Shown piece by piece: positions 1 through 9,021 of a stretch of 64,000 bases of DNA. The DNA is taken from contig CAIVDU010000051.1 of assembly GCA_903904815.1 (NCBI GenBank), positions 1-64,000 of the forward strand, written 5' to 3'. Made by a program: the position numbers and the translations under genes. Origin of the DNA: an uncultured Armatimonadota bacterium. GTDB lineage: Bacteria; Armatimonadota; Fimbriimonadia; Fimbriimonadales; Fimbriimonadaceae. The notes under the pieces were generated by a model. The model searched no databases. It saw only the letters and a list, made by a program, of their open reading frames with translations, and was not told the origin of the DNA. How positions within the stretch are numbered: position 1 is the stretch's first letter; every line of letters starts with the position of its first letter.

Positions 1-149
1 ACGCTGGAGTCGATTCCCGCGGAGTTCCTATCGCACAATCCAAGCTCGGAAACGCTCCCGTCGGACCCGGCGGACCCGGACTCCCCACACCCGGCAAATA
101 GACTTTCTGGGATGGGAAAGGACAACCTGTCCCATCCCAACGAATCGAA
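1..149. other. left-edge non-coding stretch
   Basis: This stretch lies downstream of the sulfotransferase gene on the minus strand. Open frames here are short and resemble no family I know. I see no clear terminator hairpin. Confidence 0.4.
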
Positions 150-1994
150 TCAAATCAACGCGCGAAATGCGCCGAGCCATGGTTCGTAACGTTTCCATCT
201 CTCTATAGAGGACGAAAAGAGCGGCTGCCTTACCTGCCAGAAACTTGGGGTCGCCACGCTCTTTGAGTTGAGTTCCGGATGAAGGCAATCTTCAGTCCAA
301 TCGAGCCCCAAGAACTCCAGGACTCCTGATACGGATTCCCGACCATTCCGAATGATCTGCTCATACTCAACTTCAAATAGGTTTTCCGCCGGAATGACCC
401 TCTTCCAGTGCTCGTAGAGCCGAAGGTATTCCCGATACGCAAACACAATATTTGCACGGCTACAGCCAAATGGGGGTGGAGTCTGTACGGGAGTCATGTA
501 GATCGACATCGCCGTATCGATCGGGTGCCTCTTCACGTGAATGATCTTGGCGTTCGGATACGCCAAGTGGATCAAGCCAACCGACAAGACGTTCGCCGGA
601 TTCTTGTCAATCACATACCGCTTCCCCGGGGCCATCGCCTCTAACTTCGTAAGATACTCGGCGGTTCGAGAAGCGAGTTTCCGACCGTTCAAGGTGCCGA
701 ATCGAGGATCGATCAAATCAGACTGAGCACTCGCCCAAAACGCCTGTTCACCTACTCCTCCGACGGCTGGATGGCTCGTCAAAAGTTGCTCCGTGAGAGT
801 GGTTCCAGACCTCATCATCCCCACCACAAACACCGGGACTTCGGACTCGGAACCGAAGCTCCGATTCTTCTCAAGGAACTCGGAAGTAAAAGTCGCAATT
901 TTGGAATCGGATTCCGATCGATACTCAGCTATATCAAATGGCCGAGACAACCAGAGATCACGCGCCAACTCGTTGGCGCGATCATAGGCCTCTAACGCCT
1001 GTTCGTAGCTTCCCAAATCGTCCAGCGACTTGCCTATGGCGTATTGAATGTGAATCTCGTCTTCCGGCGGGAGCCCATCCTCAACCAGGCGGCGCATCGT
1101 TTCGACGATTGATTGATCGGCATCCTTCACTTTGAGAGCTGAAACAATTCCGAAGTAGGCTAATCCAAAACTTGGGTTCAGCTCGAGTGCCTTTTCAAAC
1201 TTGGGCCGAGCAAGGTCAAATTTGCCTTGGGACTGCAGAAGGAACCCTTGCTCGGCAAAAACGCTGGCCATTGTGGGTTCCATCGCTTCGGCAAGCCGAA
1301 GTTGTTCGTCTGCTTCGGCGAGCTGTAGGGCAACTTTAAACGCCTGAGCGTATTTGATCCGATAGAGTGCGCTGCTTGGGTCAGCTTCCACCACGCGGCG
1401 AAAGCAGTCGAGCGCTTCGACCGCATTGCCAAGAACGGTTTCCAGCTCTCCAAGTCGGCAGAGTTCCTCGACACTCGGATCCATCTCCACTGACCTACGA
1501 GCTGCGATGACCGCCGCCGAGGTCTGTCCGTTTGCGTGAAGCGCCGAGGCAAGATGAGACTGGAGCGTGGCACTTTGGGGGGAAAGCTTGGAGGCCTGTC
1601 GGAACACCTTCGCCGCTTCTGCGAATCGCTTCAAATCGAAAAAACACAGTCCCAGGGTCATCAGGGCATCAGGGCTATTCGGAGCGAGCTTTGCTGACTG
1701 CTCAGCCAATGGAAGGGCCGCGTCGACACTTCCTCCGTCCCTCATGAGGACGGCCAACCAATTGAACGCAGGCTGGCAACTTGCGTCGATGCGAATCAGC
1801 TCTTGGAACCCTTGAATGGCTTCTTCGGTTCGTCCCTTTGTCGCATACCCAATGGAAACTAAGAGCTTCGCGGGGAGAGATGTGGAGTCTTGGAGAAGAA
1901 TCGACTGAGCGATTTCGATTACCCGGTCAGTGTCTCCAGCCTGGTGGGCGACCATCGCCTCTTGCATTAGCCCCTGAAAGTCGAATTTCATCAC
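150..1994 (-). CDS. TPR-repeat sulfotransferase
   Basis: A 614-residue fusion of tetratricopeptide repeats (about residues 10-350) and a C-terminal sulfotransferase domain (about 385-600). The PAPS-binding loop is visible as VGMMRSGTTL at about residues 391-400, and a later stretch, IIHVKRHPIDTAMSIY, fits the 3'-phosphate-binding region of the family. By family knowledge it would move a sulfuryl group from PAPS to a protein or glycan acceptor, with the TPRs binding the acceptor. There is no signal peptide, so it is probably cytoplasmic. It is a single-gene unit, divergent from the LacI gene. The acceptor cannot be told from sequence. The domain call is firm; the substrate is unknown. Confidence 0.85.
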   Translation of the reverse strand: MMKFDFQGLMQEAMVAHQAGDTDRVIEIAQSILLQDSTSLPAKLLVSIGYATKGRTEEAIQGFQELIRIDASCQPAFNWLAVLMRDGGSVDAALPLAEQSAKLAPNSPDALMTLGLCFFDLKRFAEAAKVFRQASKLSPQSATLQSHLASALHANGQTSAAVIAARRSVEMDPSVEELCRLGELETVLGNAVEALDCFRRVVEADPSSALYRIKYAQAFKVALQLAEADEQLRLAEAMEPTMASVFAEQGFLLQSQGKFDLARPKFEKALELNPSFGLAYFGIVSALKVKDADQSIVETMRRLVEDGLPPEDEIHIQYAIGKSLDDLGSYEQALEAYDRANELARDLWLSRPFDIAEYRSESDSKIATFTSEFLEKNRSFGSESEVPVFVVGMMRSGTTLTEQLLTSHPAVGGVGEQAFWASAQSDLIDPRFGTLNGRKLASRTAEYLTKLEAMAPGKRYVIDKNPANVLSVGLIHLAYPNAKIIHVKRHPIDTAMSIYMTPVQTPPPFGCSRANIVFAYREYLRLYEHWKRVIPAENLFEVEYEQIIRNGRESVSGVLEFLGLDWTEDCLHPELNSKSVATPSFWQVRQPLFSSSIERWKRYEPWLGAFRALI

Positions 1995-2423
1995 GGAATT
2001 CTTTGAGCTAACCTTTTGTTACTCGCTAGCCGCATTTTACAGCCTCTTCCCTTTGCATGCTTCGTAAGCGCGAATTCCGATTCTTCCCCATGACAAGTGT
2101 GCAACCCAATGCACTGGGTTGTCTGTATGGTGGGGCAGCAAACTGCCGAGACGCCTTATGTCCACCGAGAAAAGACCCCTTCGTGGACCGCTGTCTGCCC
2201 GTTTTATGATTCTCACGAAGGCTCCCAGCGGCGGCTCCAGTTGAATGACATTGCGACTTCGTTGTCCTACCGTGCCACATGACATTTCGTCATTCAGTCC
2301 GGCCAACTAACGTTTCGTCAGTAATCTAAACGCACGACCGCGTCCAATCGCAAAAAAGAACAGAAAAATTAAAAATCTATTATGTTTCCTGAAATACTGT
2401 TGTACGATCTAATCGATTAGATC
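1995..2423. other. divergent intergenic region before LacI gene
   Basis: No gene is supported here; a minus-strand open frame over 2037-2306 lacks any family resemblance. The region holds a hairpin (CAACCCA at 2102-2108 with TGGGTTG at 2115-2121), a direct repeat AC(A/G)TTTCGTCA at 2282-2292 and 2310-2320, a degenerate CTAAC-N5-GTCAG inverted repeat at 2307-2321, an AT-rich segment at about 2350-2400, and the LacI palindrome at its end. It probably carries the promoters of both flanking genes. Confidence 0.45.
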
Positions 2424-2425
2424 GT
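2404..2425. promoter_or_regulatory. perfect 22-bp LacI-type operator over the start codon
   Basis: A perfect palindrome with half-site ACGATCTAATC and its exact complement, with a central CG step as in LacI/GalR operators. It covers the first two bases of the GTG start of the adjacent LacI gene, so binding would block its initiation region. A TACGAT hexamer at 2403-2408 could be the -10 element, which would put the operator across the transcription start. Autorepression is inferred. Confidence 0.75.
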
Positions 2426-3455
2426 GGCAACCCTAAAGGACATTGCACAACGTTGTGGTGTGTCTACTGCAACTGTATCGTATGTGGTGAACAACGGCCC
2501 TCGAGCCGTGTTGCCAGAGACACGAGGTCGAATTCTGCAGGCCATCGCAGACCTCGACTACCACCCCAATGCCCACGCTCGCGGGTTGCGAGGCATGAAG
2601 ACCAACACGATCGGAGTGGTCTTCCCCCACGTGGTGAATGTGCCGTTCGAAAACGGATACTTCGGGCCAGTGCTGGCCGGAATCGTCGATGTGGCCACTC
2701 AACACGACAAGGCTACGATGCTGTTCACTGCGTGGAACTGGGATGAGGCGAACGCAAGTGCCCCTCGGCTTTGCGACGGTCGGTGCGATGGCTTTCTCGT
2801 GGTCGCCCCTCTGAGAGAATCGCAACTCGTGGCTGACCTCCAAGCTCGGCGGGCTCCGGTGGTCGTTATCGGCACTCACCCCGATGGACTTTGTGTCGAC
2901 ACCGTAGACGCAAAGAACGTTGAAGGCGCCCGACTCGCCGTTCGCCATCTTGCTCGTCTCGGTCATCGCAGGATTGCCGCCTTGATTGGCTGGACCCAGC
3001 GAACCAGCGCCTCCGAACGCCTCCAGGGCTTCAGGGCCGAACTCGCAGATTTAAACATTCCCGTGGAGGAATCGATGATCCAGGTGTTCCAAGACTGTGT
3101 GGGCGCCCCGGTCTCCGAACTCATCTTCAACCTGCTCAGCGGCCCGAACCCGAGACCAACCGGCATCTTCTGCGCCCAGGACGGGATCGCCGAAGAGGTG
3201 ATTGCCATTGCGAATGAGCTCGGAATCCGAGTTCCGCAGGATCTCTCGGTCGTTGGATTCGATGACATCAGCCGGGCCGCGAGTTTCTCACCTCCACTCA
3301 CTACAATCCGTCAGCCGATGAGGGAGATCGGCTTCCGGTCCGCCGAGTTGCTTTGCGAACGTATAGAAAACCCCGCTGGCATACCGCGCGATATTTACTT
3401 CGATGTTCACCTGATCGAGAGATCCAGCACGGCTCCGCCACCGGGTGGAATCTAG
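2424..3455 (+). CDS. LacI family transcriptional regulator
   Basis: A 343-residue repressor with an N-terminal LacI helix-turn-helix ([20 protein letters not shown], residues 3-22) and hinge, followed by a periplasmic-binding-protein-like sensor domain (about 60-335) that includes the typical [10 protein letters not shown] segment. It should bind a sugar-like effector and control nearby carbohydrate genes. The start is GTG; no upstream ATG in frame gives a family-like N-terminus, and there is no Shine-Dalgarno, so the transcript may have a very short leader. It is followed 64 bases later by a pseudopilin and then a lipoprotein on the same strand. The effector is unknown. Confidence 0.92.
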   Translation: MATLKDIAQRCGVSTATVSYVVNNGPRAVLPETRGRILQAIADLDYHPNAHARGLRGMKTNTIGVVFPHVVNVPFENGYFGPVLAGIVDVATQHDKATMLFTAWNWDEANASAPRLCDGRCDGFLVVAPLRESQLVADLQARRAPVVVIGTHPDGLCVDTVDAKNVEGARLAVRHLARLGHRRIAALIGWTQRTSASERLQGFRAELADLNIPVEESMIQVFQDCVGAPVSELIFNLLSGPNPRPTGIFCAQDGIAEEVIAIANELGIRVPQDLSVVGFDDISRAASFSPPLTTIRQPMREIGFRSAELLCERIENPAGIPRDIYFDVHLIERSSTAPPPGGI

Positions 3456-3482
3456 CCGGATTCTCTCTGCTTTCGCCATCTC

Positions 3483-3501
3483 GTCCCCGATGAATGGGGA
3501 C
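3483..3501 (+). other. hairpin in LacI-pseudopilin gap
   Basis: GTCCCC (3483-3488) pairs with GGGGAC (3496-3501) around a 7-base loop, ending about 10 bases before the AGGA ribosome-binding site of the pseudopilin. There is no T-run. It may set a different expression level for the pseudopilin than for the regulator; this is inference. Confidence 0.4.
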
Positions 3502-3519
3502 CCGTCAATGAGGACAATC

Positions 3520-4470
3520 ATGAAAACTAGCCGTGCATTTACACTTATCGAACTCCTCGTCGTAATCGCAATCATCGCGATCCTTGCCGCCATCCTCTTC
3601 CCGGTTTTCGCCCAGGCCAAGGCCGCGGCCAAAGGAACGGCCGACCTGTCGAACATCAAGCAAATCGGGACCGCCATGGCCATTTACACAAATGACAATG
3701 ACGATCACTACACCTATGGCATCCCAGACAACTGGTCTGGAGCTCCTCAATGGGGCAGCCCGTCACTGAGCTGGACGCTGACTCTTCAGCCCTATTGCAA
3801 GTCACTTGCTCTGTTTCGAAGCCCGCTGGACCCTAACACCACCACTGGCAACTGGGGTTCTTGGATCGGAATCGGCGTCTCGTACGGTCTCAACGGCTTT
3901 ACCGTTCCGAACGCAGCCGCTGCGGTTGATATGGATCCCACCAAAATCTCGCCCGACGCTTGGGAGGGTCGATGCTTCAAGGGCTCGTTCACGAACACCC
4001 AGGACTGCACGCTTCGCGGCGTAGCAGCCCCCTATGCGCAAATCTACGGACAGAACGGCGGCGGTGAATTGAACACCGCGTCGCTGACCTCAACCCAGGT
4101 GACGAAGCCGGCAGAAACCATCGTGATCACCACCAAGTACAGCGGAGACGCACTGAAGTGGAGCGGAGGCGGAGTCGGAAACATGACCCAATTCCAATGC
4201 GGTGGAATCTACGAAGCCGTCCCGACCACCGACGGTTCGAACAGCTACGACCTCGACTGGTGCGGAGGCGGTGAAATCCCCAACGGTCTGATTCCGACGT
4301 CGGTATTGGCGCCTCAAGGCCAGACTGGCGCCGTCGGCCAGACGCGACCGGGGCGATCGAACTTCTCCATGGCTGACACCCATGCCAAGTCGCTCGTCAT
4401 CACTTCCACAAATCCCAACCCAGACAACAAGCCAGGGCTTAACATGTGGGACGCCCTGCGCCCTGGATAA
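3520..4470 (+). CDS. prepilin-type pseudopilin (DUF1559-like)
   Basis: A 316-residue protein with a type IV prepilin/type II pseudopilin leader: [20 protein letters not shown], with cleavage expected before Phe7 and Glu at mature position 5. One hydrophobic helix follows, then a secreted domain ending in a DTHAKSL motif that corresponds to the DGHAK motif of related proteins. I chose the ATG at 3520 because AGGA lies five bases upstream and because the leader then has normal length; the frame is open further upstream. It sits between a LacI regulator and a lipoprotein gene. By family knowledge it would be processed by a PilD-like peptidase and placed in the envelope or a fibre. Its true role is unknown; the context suggests use during carbohydrate foraging. 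Confidence 0.88.
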   Translation: MKTSRAFTLIELLVVIAIIAILAAILFPVFAQAKAAAKGTADLSNIKQIGTAMAIYTNDNDDHYTYGIPDNWSGAPQWGSPSLSWTLTLQPYCKSLALFRSPLDPNTTTGNWGSWIGIGVSYGLNGFTVPNAAAAVDMDPTKISPDAWEGRCFKGSFTNTQDCTLRGVAAPYAQIYGQNGGGELNTASLTSTQVTKPAETIVITTKYSGDALKWSGGGVGNMTQFQCGGIYEAVPTTDGSNSYDLDWCGGGEIPNGLIPTSVLAPQGQTGAVGQTRPGRSNFSMADTHAKSLVITSTNPNPDNKPGLNMWDALRPG

Positions 4471-4479
4471 ACCAAGAAA

Positions 4480-4515
4480 GGCCAGTCGGAGTCTCACCCG
4501 AGACTTCGACTGGCC
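4480..4515 (+). other. intercistronic hairpin, 16-bp stem
   Basis: Bases 4480-4495 pair with 4500-4515 around the four-base loop ACCC, with a single G-U pair in the stem. It begins nine bases after the pseudopilin stop codon and ends 15 bases before the lipoprotein start. There is no T-run after it, so a processing or 3'-end stabilising role is as likely as termination. Confidence 0.7.
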
Positions 4516-4530
4516 CATAACCCAAAGCCT

Positions 4531-4812
4531 ATGAACAACTTCAAAACCAAAGGAGTTCTCGGACTGGGCATCGCATTGTGCCTGGCCCTCGTCGGTTGCA
4601 GCCAAGAAACGATGAGCAAGTCCGAAATCGATGCAGCCCTCAAGTCGAAGCCGCCCACCGATGCTCAACGACAGCAGATGGCCAATGGAATGGCCGGAGG
4701 AGCCGAAGCAGCCAAGCAGCAAGAACGGGACTGGGCGAAGGCTCACCCCGACAAGGTAGCCGCCGTCAATGCGGCCCGCGCGGCCAGCGGAAAACCACCG
4801 CTTGGCGAGTAG
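4531..4812 (+). CDS. small lipoprotein following pseudopilin
   Basis: A 93-residue protein with a lipoprotein signal peptide (lipobox LVGC, Cys at residue 23) and a short, Ala/Lys/Gln-rich mature part of about 70 residues without a known domain. It should be lipid-anchored in the envelope. It follows the pseudopilin in the same orientation. A similar tiny lipoprotein follows a pseudopilin or its remnant at 17376-17612 and 55550-55765, so the pairing seems functional. A segment DAQRQQM here resembles SVRQQM in the 17376 lipoprotein. Function unknown. Confidence 0.8.
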   Translation: MNNFKTKGVLGLGIALCLALVGCSQETMSKSEIDAALKSKPPTDAQRQQMANGMAGGAEAAKQQERDWAKAHPDKVAAVNAARAASGKPPLGE

Positions 4813-4815
4813 AAT

Positions 4816-4847
4816 CGAGTCCTCTTCGGCCTTCCGAAGAGGACTCG
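4816..4847. terminator. bidirectional hairpin terminator
   Basis: A perfect 14-bp stem (4816-4829 with 4834-4847) with loop CCTT, lying between the convergent lipoprotein and ChaN-like genes. There is no long T-run, but position and strength fit a shared transcription end. Confidence 0.7.
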
Positions 4848-4854
4848 CGATCCC

Positions 4855-5760
4855 TTACTTGTCCGATGGAGAAGACACCTTCGCGGTGACGTAGACGTAA
4901 TCGGCGATCCCGCGCGAGACCTGAGCTGGACCGTCTGACTGCATCATTACGACCGTAATGCCTTTTCCACCCTTCCGCCGTCCGATGCGATAGTTGATTC
5001 CCTGACCGTACATGACGTGCCCGGAACCCGCGATCACCACAAATGCGTCTTTCGCCGTCGTAGGTTTCAGAGCGCGATATTTCAACGCGGTGTCCGCCAT
5101 CCCTTCATCCCAGAGAACTTGGGCCGCATACATTCGGTCCACGCTCGCCCCCGTCATCGAATGGCCGCCCATAAGCGCATCGAAAACCTTGCGATGACTC
5201 ACGTTACCTAGAAACAGCTCCGGCGGAAGCTGCAGCTTCGCACTGGTTGGAAGAGCTTCATAGCCTCCTCTGCCAACCGAACGGACCCACTCGCGAGGCA
5301 CATTCAATCCCACCAGGGGAAGGTGGTTTTCTTTCACCGCCTCGAACACCGGGCGATAGAAATCGAAGGAGTATCCCCACTGGGTTTTCCACTCGCTCTT
5401 CTCTAAGAAATCAGGCTCGGACAGCGTGGCTGACGACCAGAGATCGAGCACGTCTTGCTTGGGACGCGTATACATTTCCAATCCCACCGACACGTTCCGA
5501 CCGTCCGCCACCAGCGCCTTTACGATCGTCGCCTCCATCGCCTGATGGAGCGTCGTCGCATGGTTCTCTCCCAGAAACACGAAAGGCGCCGATTCCGCCG
5601 CCTTCGCCACGTCCTCAGCGCTGACCACCTTTCCGGTACGTAAGTCAGTCAAAGACCCCAGAGCAGCGGTGACAACTCCCCGCCTCCCGAGATCAAGCCG
5701 ATTGGGATCGACGTCGGCGGTCTGAGCAACAACTTTTAGCGCGAGCGCAATGAACATCAT
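4855..5760 (-). CDS. ChaN-like haem-binding uptake protein (DUF399)
   Basis: A 301-residue protein with a short hydrophobic N-terminus and the ChaN/Tiki-superfamily fold signature: FVFLGENHATT near residues 60-69, GLEMYTRPKQ, and VVIAGSGHVMYG near the C-terminus. ChaN proteins are associated with iron or haem handling, and the wider superfamily includes EreA-like and Tiki proteases that share the GENH motif. It probably acts in the periplasm or at the membrane. It starts 22 bases after the end of the transglutaminase-like gene and is likely cotranscribed with it. Family assignment is good; the ligand is not shown. Confidence 0.8.
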   Translation of the reverse strand: MMFIALALKVVAQTADVDPNRLDLGRRGVVTAALGSLTDLRTGKVVSAEDVAKAAESAPFVFLGENHATTLHQAMEATIVKALVADGRNVSVGLEMYTRPKQDVLDLWSSATLSEPDFLEKSEWKTQWGYSFDFYRPVFEAVKENHLPLVGLNVPREWVRSVGRGGYEALPTSAKLQLPPELFLGNVSHRKVFDALMGGHSMTGASVDRMYAAQVLWDEGMADTALKYRALKPTTAKDAFVVIAGSGHVMYGQGINYRIGRRKGGKGITVVMMQSDGPAQVSRGIADYVYVTAKVSSPSDK

Positions 5761-5782
5761 AGGGATTCTGCGTTTCCTTGTC

Positions 5783-6895
5783 CTAGTCCGAAAGGTCGAA
5801 CCGAAGGACCGTGTCTTCGTCGATTTGAGCGGTCTTCTCCGCGTGATGGCCCTGATACGAGACTTTCACGATCACCCTCTGTCCCACTGGGAGCGCCACC
5901 GTGAAAAAGTGGTTCACGTCCGCATTGGGTCCCAGACAGATTCCTGACCCAACCTGAGCGCCGGTCTTGGCATCGAAAACCTGGGCGTCCGCCTTCACCC
6001 GCTCACCGAGCCAGGTCACGTCCACCATGAGCCGAGTCGACGCAGTGGCGGCGGTGGCCTTGGCGTAACGATCGGTCACGTTCACCCCGTTGAAAGTAGC
6101 GTCGTCGTCCCACGCGGCTGGGAAGTGATCTCCAGTTTGTCGGTAGGTCACTGCGTAGACCGCATTAAGCGGCCGATCCTTGATCGCCTTCGCCGCATCC
6201 GCCGCAAACCATGCATGATCGAGACCCTGTGGATCCGGCTCGGCGGCTCCCACAAAGTGCCAGCCGCCGTCCCATATTTCGACCCAAGTGTGATTGCCAC
6301 CTCTGCCCGGCCACGAGTGAATTCCCGCGATTCGCGCGGGGATGCCGATCGACCGACAGGCATCGACGAGCATGATCGACAAGCCGGTACAAGTCGCAAT
6401 TCCCTGGGCAATCGTCTCCTTCGGGCTCTGATCAGTCCGAAGCCGTTTGGTGTCGTAAACGACCTTGTAGTCCTTGAACAGAGTCTTGTTGAGCGCGAGC
6501 GCCGCTTCCCCAGGGGAATGGGCCGATTGGGACAACGCCAGATACCTGTCATGAAAGACCGATCGCATCGAGTCTCTCGGTTCACTTACGCACGCATGAG
6601 GGAGTACCGCGTCGTCGAATACGTCCTCCGGAACCGACTTGAGCCAAGGAACTTCTTTCTTGACCTTGAGCGCGAGGCGGACGTTCTCGGTGATCTCCGC
6701 TGGATTGAGCGACAAAAGGTCTCCGTAAGGGAGGTCCGACACCAAATAGCTCACCGCTGGTCGGTCAATCGGAGGAACCGTCTTGAGATACTGAATCCAC
6801 TTGGCCTCGCGCGTCGGCGCTCGCTTCAAGGAGGCTTCTACCCGCGGCCCCCACCAGTGAGCTTGGATGGCGACGGCAATCAGGGCGGAAATCAT
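5783..6895 (-). CDS. secreted transglutaminase-like protein
   Basis: A 370-residue protein with a short signal-like N-terminus (MISALIAVAIQAH). The transglutaminase/cysteine-protease core carries Cys169 in GIATCTGLS, His202 in GGNHTWVEIWDGGWH and Asp221 in AAEPDPQ, the expected Cys-His-Asp triad. The last 100 residues look like a beta-sandwich domain. It may act as a peptidase or cross-linking enzyme outside the cytoplasm. It is the first gene of a likely two-gene unit with the ChaN-like protein. The molecular class is well supported, the substrate is not. Confidence 0.82.
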   Translation of the reverse strand: MISALIAVAIQAHWWGPRVEASLKRAPTREAKWIQYLKTVPPIDRPAVSYLVSDLPYGDLLSLNPAEITENVRLALKVKKEVPWLKSVPEDVFDDAVLPHACVSEPRDSMRSVFHDRYLALSQSAHSPGEAALALNKTLFKDYKVVYDTKRLRTDQSPKETIAQGIATCTGLSIMLVDACRSIGIPARIAGIHSWPGRGGNHTWVEIWDGGWHFVGAAEPDPQGLDHAWFAADAAKAIKDRPLNAVYAVTYRQTGDHFPAAWDDDATFNGVNVTDRYAKATAATASTRLMVDVTWLGERVKADAQVFDAKTGAQVGSGICLGPNADVNHFFTVALPVGQRVIVKVSYQGHHAEKTAQIDEDTVLRFDLSD

Positions 6896-6966
6896 GAACC
6901 CATTCTATCAGGACCGGGCATCTAAGCGATCCTCGTCGCCAACTTTGGCGGACGAGGATCGACTCC

Positions 6967-9021
6967 TTACGCGAGTTCGCTGATTTTGATCGGGAACTTG
7001 CGGACCTTCTTTCCGGTCGCCGCCGCAATGGCATTGGCCACTGCAGCCGGAACCGATGGGTAGCCGGTCTCACCCATGCCGCCAGAGGCCCCGGTTGACG
7101 GAACCACGTGGACTTCCACCACCGGCATGGCGTCCAGAGTCATCCACTTGAAACCGGTCCAAGAGGTCTGAACCACCCCACCCTTATCGATCGTGATCTG
7201 AGCCCGCAATGCCGTCGAAAGTCCATCGGTGATCGCGCCCTGAATCTGCGCCTCGACACCCTTTGGATTAATTGCCAGCCCGCAGTCCACTGCGGCTACG
7301 ACCCGGTGAAGTTTAACCTCGCCATTCACCACGCTGAGTTCGACTACGTGAGCCGCATGCGAACCGTAACCCGAGAAGCAGGCAATGCCCCGCGCATGGC
7401 CCTTCGGAAGCGGCTTTCCCCATCCGGCCTTCTCGGCGGCAAGCACCAACACCGTCTTCAATCGCTCATCGTGAATGAGCGCCTTGCGGAACTCGAACGG
7501 ATCCTTCCCCGCCGCGCGGGCTAATTCGTCGACGAAGCACTCGTTTGCGACGTTGATCAGCGAATGCTCCACGGATCTCCAAGGTCCGGTGCGAACCGGC
7601 ACACCCGCTCCGCCAAATCGCATCTGCGCATCCGGAATCGTGTATTGGAGCCCGTTCGTTCGGAACTGGGCGCCCGGATTGCCACTCGCCTGAAGCGCCT
7701 GATGGCTCCAGACGGTCGGATTTCCCGAGCCATCGAGCGCCGCCTTAAAGGAGTGGTGGCTGGTCGGACGATAGAAGTCGTTCTGCATGTCGTCTTCGCG
7801 CGTCCATAGGAGCTTGATCGGCTTCCCTGTCTGCTTGGAAAGTCCAACCGCCTCTTCGATGAAGTCGGTTTGAAGCCTTCGTCCGAACCCACCACCCAGG
7901 AGCGTCACGTTCACATTCACATTCGCTGGCGGGACACCCAGAACTCCAGCCGCTGCCCCTTGGGCGCCGTTTGGCACTTGAGTCGGCGCCCACAACGTGC
8001 ACTGGTCGCCCTTGACGTCGGCCACCGCATTCATTGGCTCCATCGTCGCGTGAGCAAGGAACGGAAAATCGTACGTTGCCTCTACGACCTTCGCGTCGGC
8101 TGACACGGGCCGATGATCGATCAGAGTCGCAACAAGCTTCTCGCGGATCGACTTACTCGTGACGTCGACGTTCGGTCCCGGTTTCCAGTCGAGTTTCAGG
8201 GCGTCGCGACCGCTTATCGCCGCCCAGGTGTTGCTTGCAATGACCGCCACCCCGTTTCGGAACTTCTGAACGTCCAGAACTCCCGGCACTTTGCGAGCCG
8301 CCGTGTCGTCCATCGTATTCAATTCGGCCCCAAAGGCGGGTGGCCGCGCAATCACCGCGTACGCCATGCCAGGCACCTTCACGTCGAGTCCATAAACCGC
8401 TTTGCCGGTGACGACATCGAGATTATCCACCCGATTCGTGGGTTTTCCGACAATCTTGAATTGACTGGGGTCCTTCAGCAGAATCCCCGTCGTGGGCATC
8501 GGTTGAGCCGCTGCCGCCGCCGTAAGGTCGGCGTAGGCAAGCGTCTTGCCCGTGTCTGGGTGGATGGCGTTTCCAGACTCCGTCTTGACCGAGGCTGGGT
8601 CGACACTCCACTGCTTAGCTGCCGCTGCCACCAACATGGCTCTCGCCGTCGCGCCGACTTGGCGCATCGAGTGGTTCATCCCGGTGATGCTGCTGCTTCC
8701 TCCGGTTCCCTGCCGACCATATTTACTGCTCGTGTCCGCCTGGATAACCCGGACCTTCTTCCAGTCGACGTCGAGCTCCTCAGCAACCAGCATCGCTAGC
8801 GACGTTCGAACGCCCTGTCCCATGTCCGATCGGCAGATGGTCACCGTGACCAATCCGTCGGGATCGATCTTGACGAACGCGCTTGGCTCGAAAACGACGC
8901 CAGGCTTCTTTGGATCGGCCGCGCAGGAGATCGTCGGGAAGATCCCGATCGCGAGGCTCGCCCCGACCCCGCCCATCACCTTGAGCATGCTTCGTCGGCT
9001 GATATCGTTGCGGTTGCTCAC
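6967..9021 (-). CDS. molybdopterin-binding hydroxylase subunit (IorB type)
   Basis: A 684-residue large subunit of the xanthine dehydrogenase/isoquinoline 1-oxidoreductase family. A Tat signal is visible (ISRRSMLKVMGG, twin Arg at residues 9-10), so the folded enzyme is exported. The C-terminal GGMGETGYPSVP segment holds the Glu expected at the molybdenum site. It probably hydroxylates an N-heterocycle or oxidises an aldehyde. The gene overlaps the iron-sulfur subunit gene upstream by four bases, which indicates translational coupling. No cytochrome subunit, XdhC-like chaperone or cofactor gene is adjacent, so the electron acceptor is unknown. Confidence 0.9.
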   Translation of the reverse strand: MSNRNDISRRSMLKVMGGVGASLAIGIFPTISCAADPKKPGVVFEPSAFVKIDPDGLVTVTICRSDMGQGVRTSLAMLVAEELDVDWKKVRVIQADTSSKYGRQGTGGSSSITGMNHSMRQVGATARAMLVAAAAKQWSVDPASVKTESGNAIHPDTGKTLAYADLTAAAAAQPMPTTGILLKDPSQFKIVGKPTNRVDNLDVVTGKAVYGLDVKVPGMAYAVIARPPAFGAELNTMDDTAARKVPGVLDVQKFRNGVAVIASNTWAAISGRDALKLDWKPGPNVDVTSKSIREKLVATLIDHRPVSADAKVVEATYDFPFLAHATMEPMNAVADVKGDQCTLWAPTQVPNGAQGAAAGVLGVPPANVNVNVTLLGGGFGRRLQTDFIEEAVGLSKQTGKPIKLLWTREDDMQNDFYRPTSHHSFKAALDGSGNPTVWSHQALQASGNPGAQFRTNGLQYTIPDAQMRFGGAGVPVRTGPWRSVEHSLINVANECFVDELARAAGKDPFEFRKALIHDERLKTVLVLAAEKAGWGKPLPKGHARGIACFSGYGSHAAHVVELSVVNGEVKLHRVVAAVDCGLAINPKGVEAQIQGAITDGLSTALRAQITIDKGGVVQTSWTGFKWMTLDAMPVVEVHVVPSTGASGGMGETGYPSVPAAVANAIAAATGKKVRKFPIKISELA

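Noticed and set aside
2037-2306. Minus-strand open frame in the gap before the LacI gene
   Set aside because: Low-complexity translation, no start context and no family; the gap looks regulatory.
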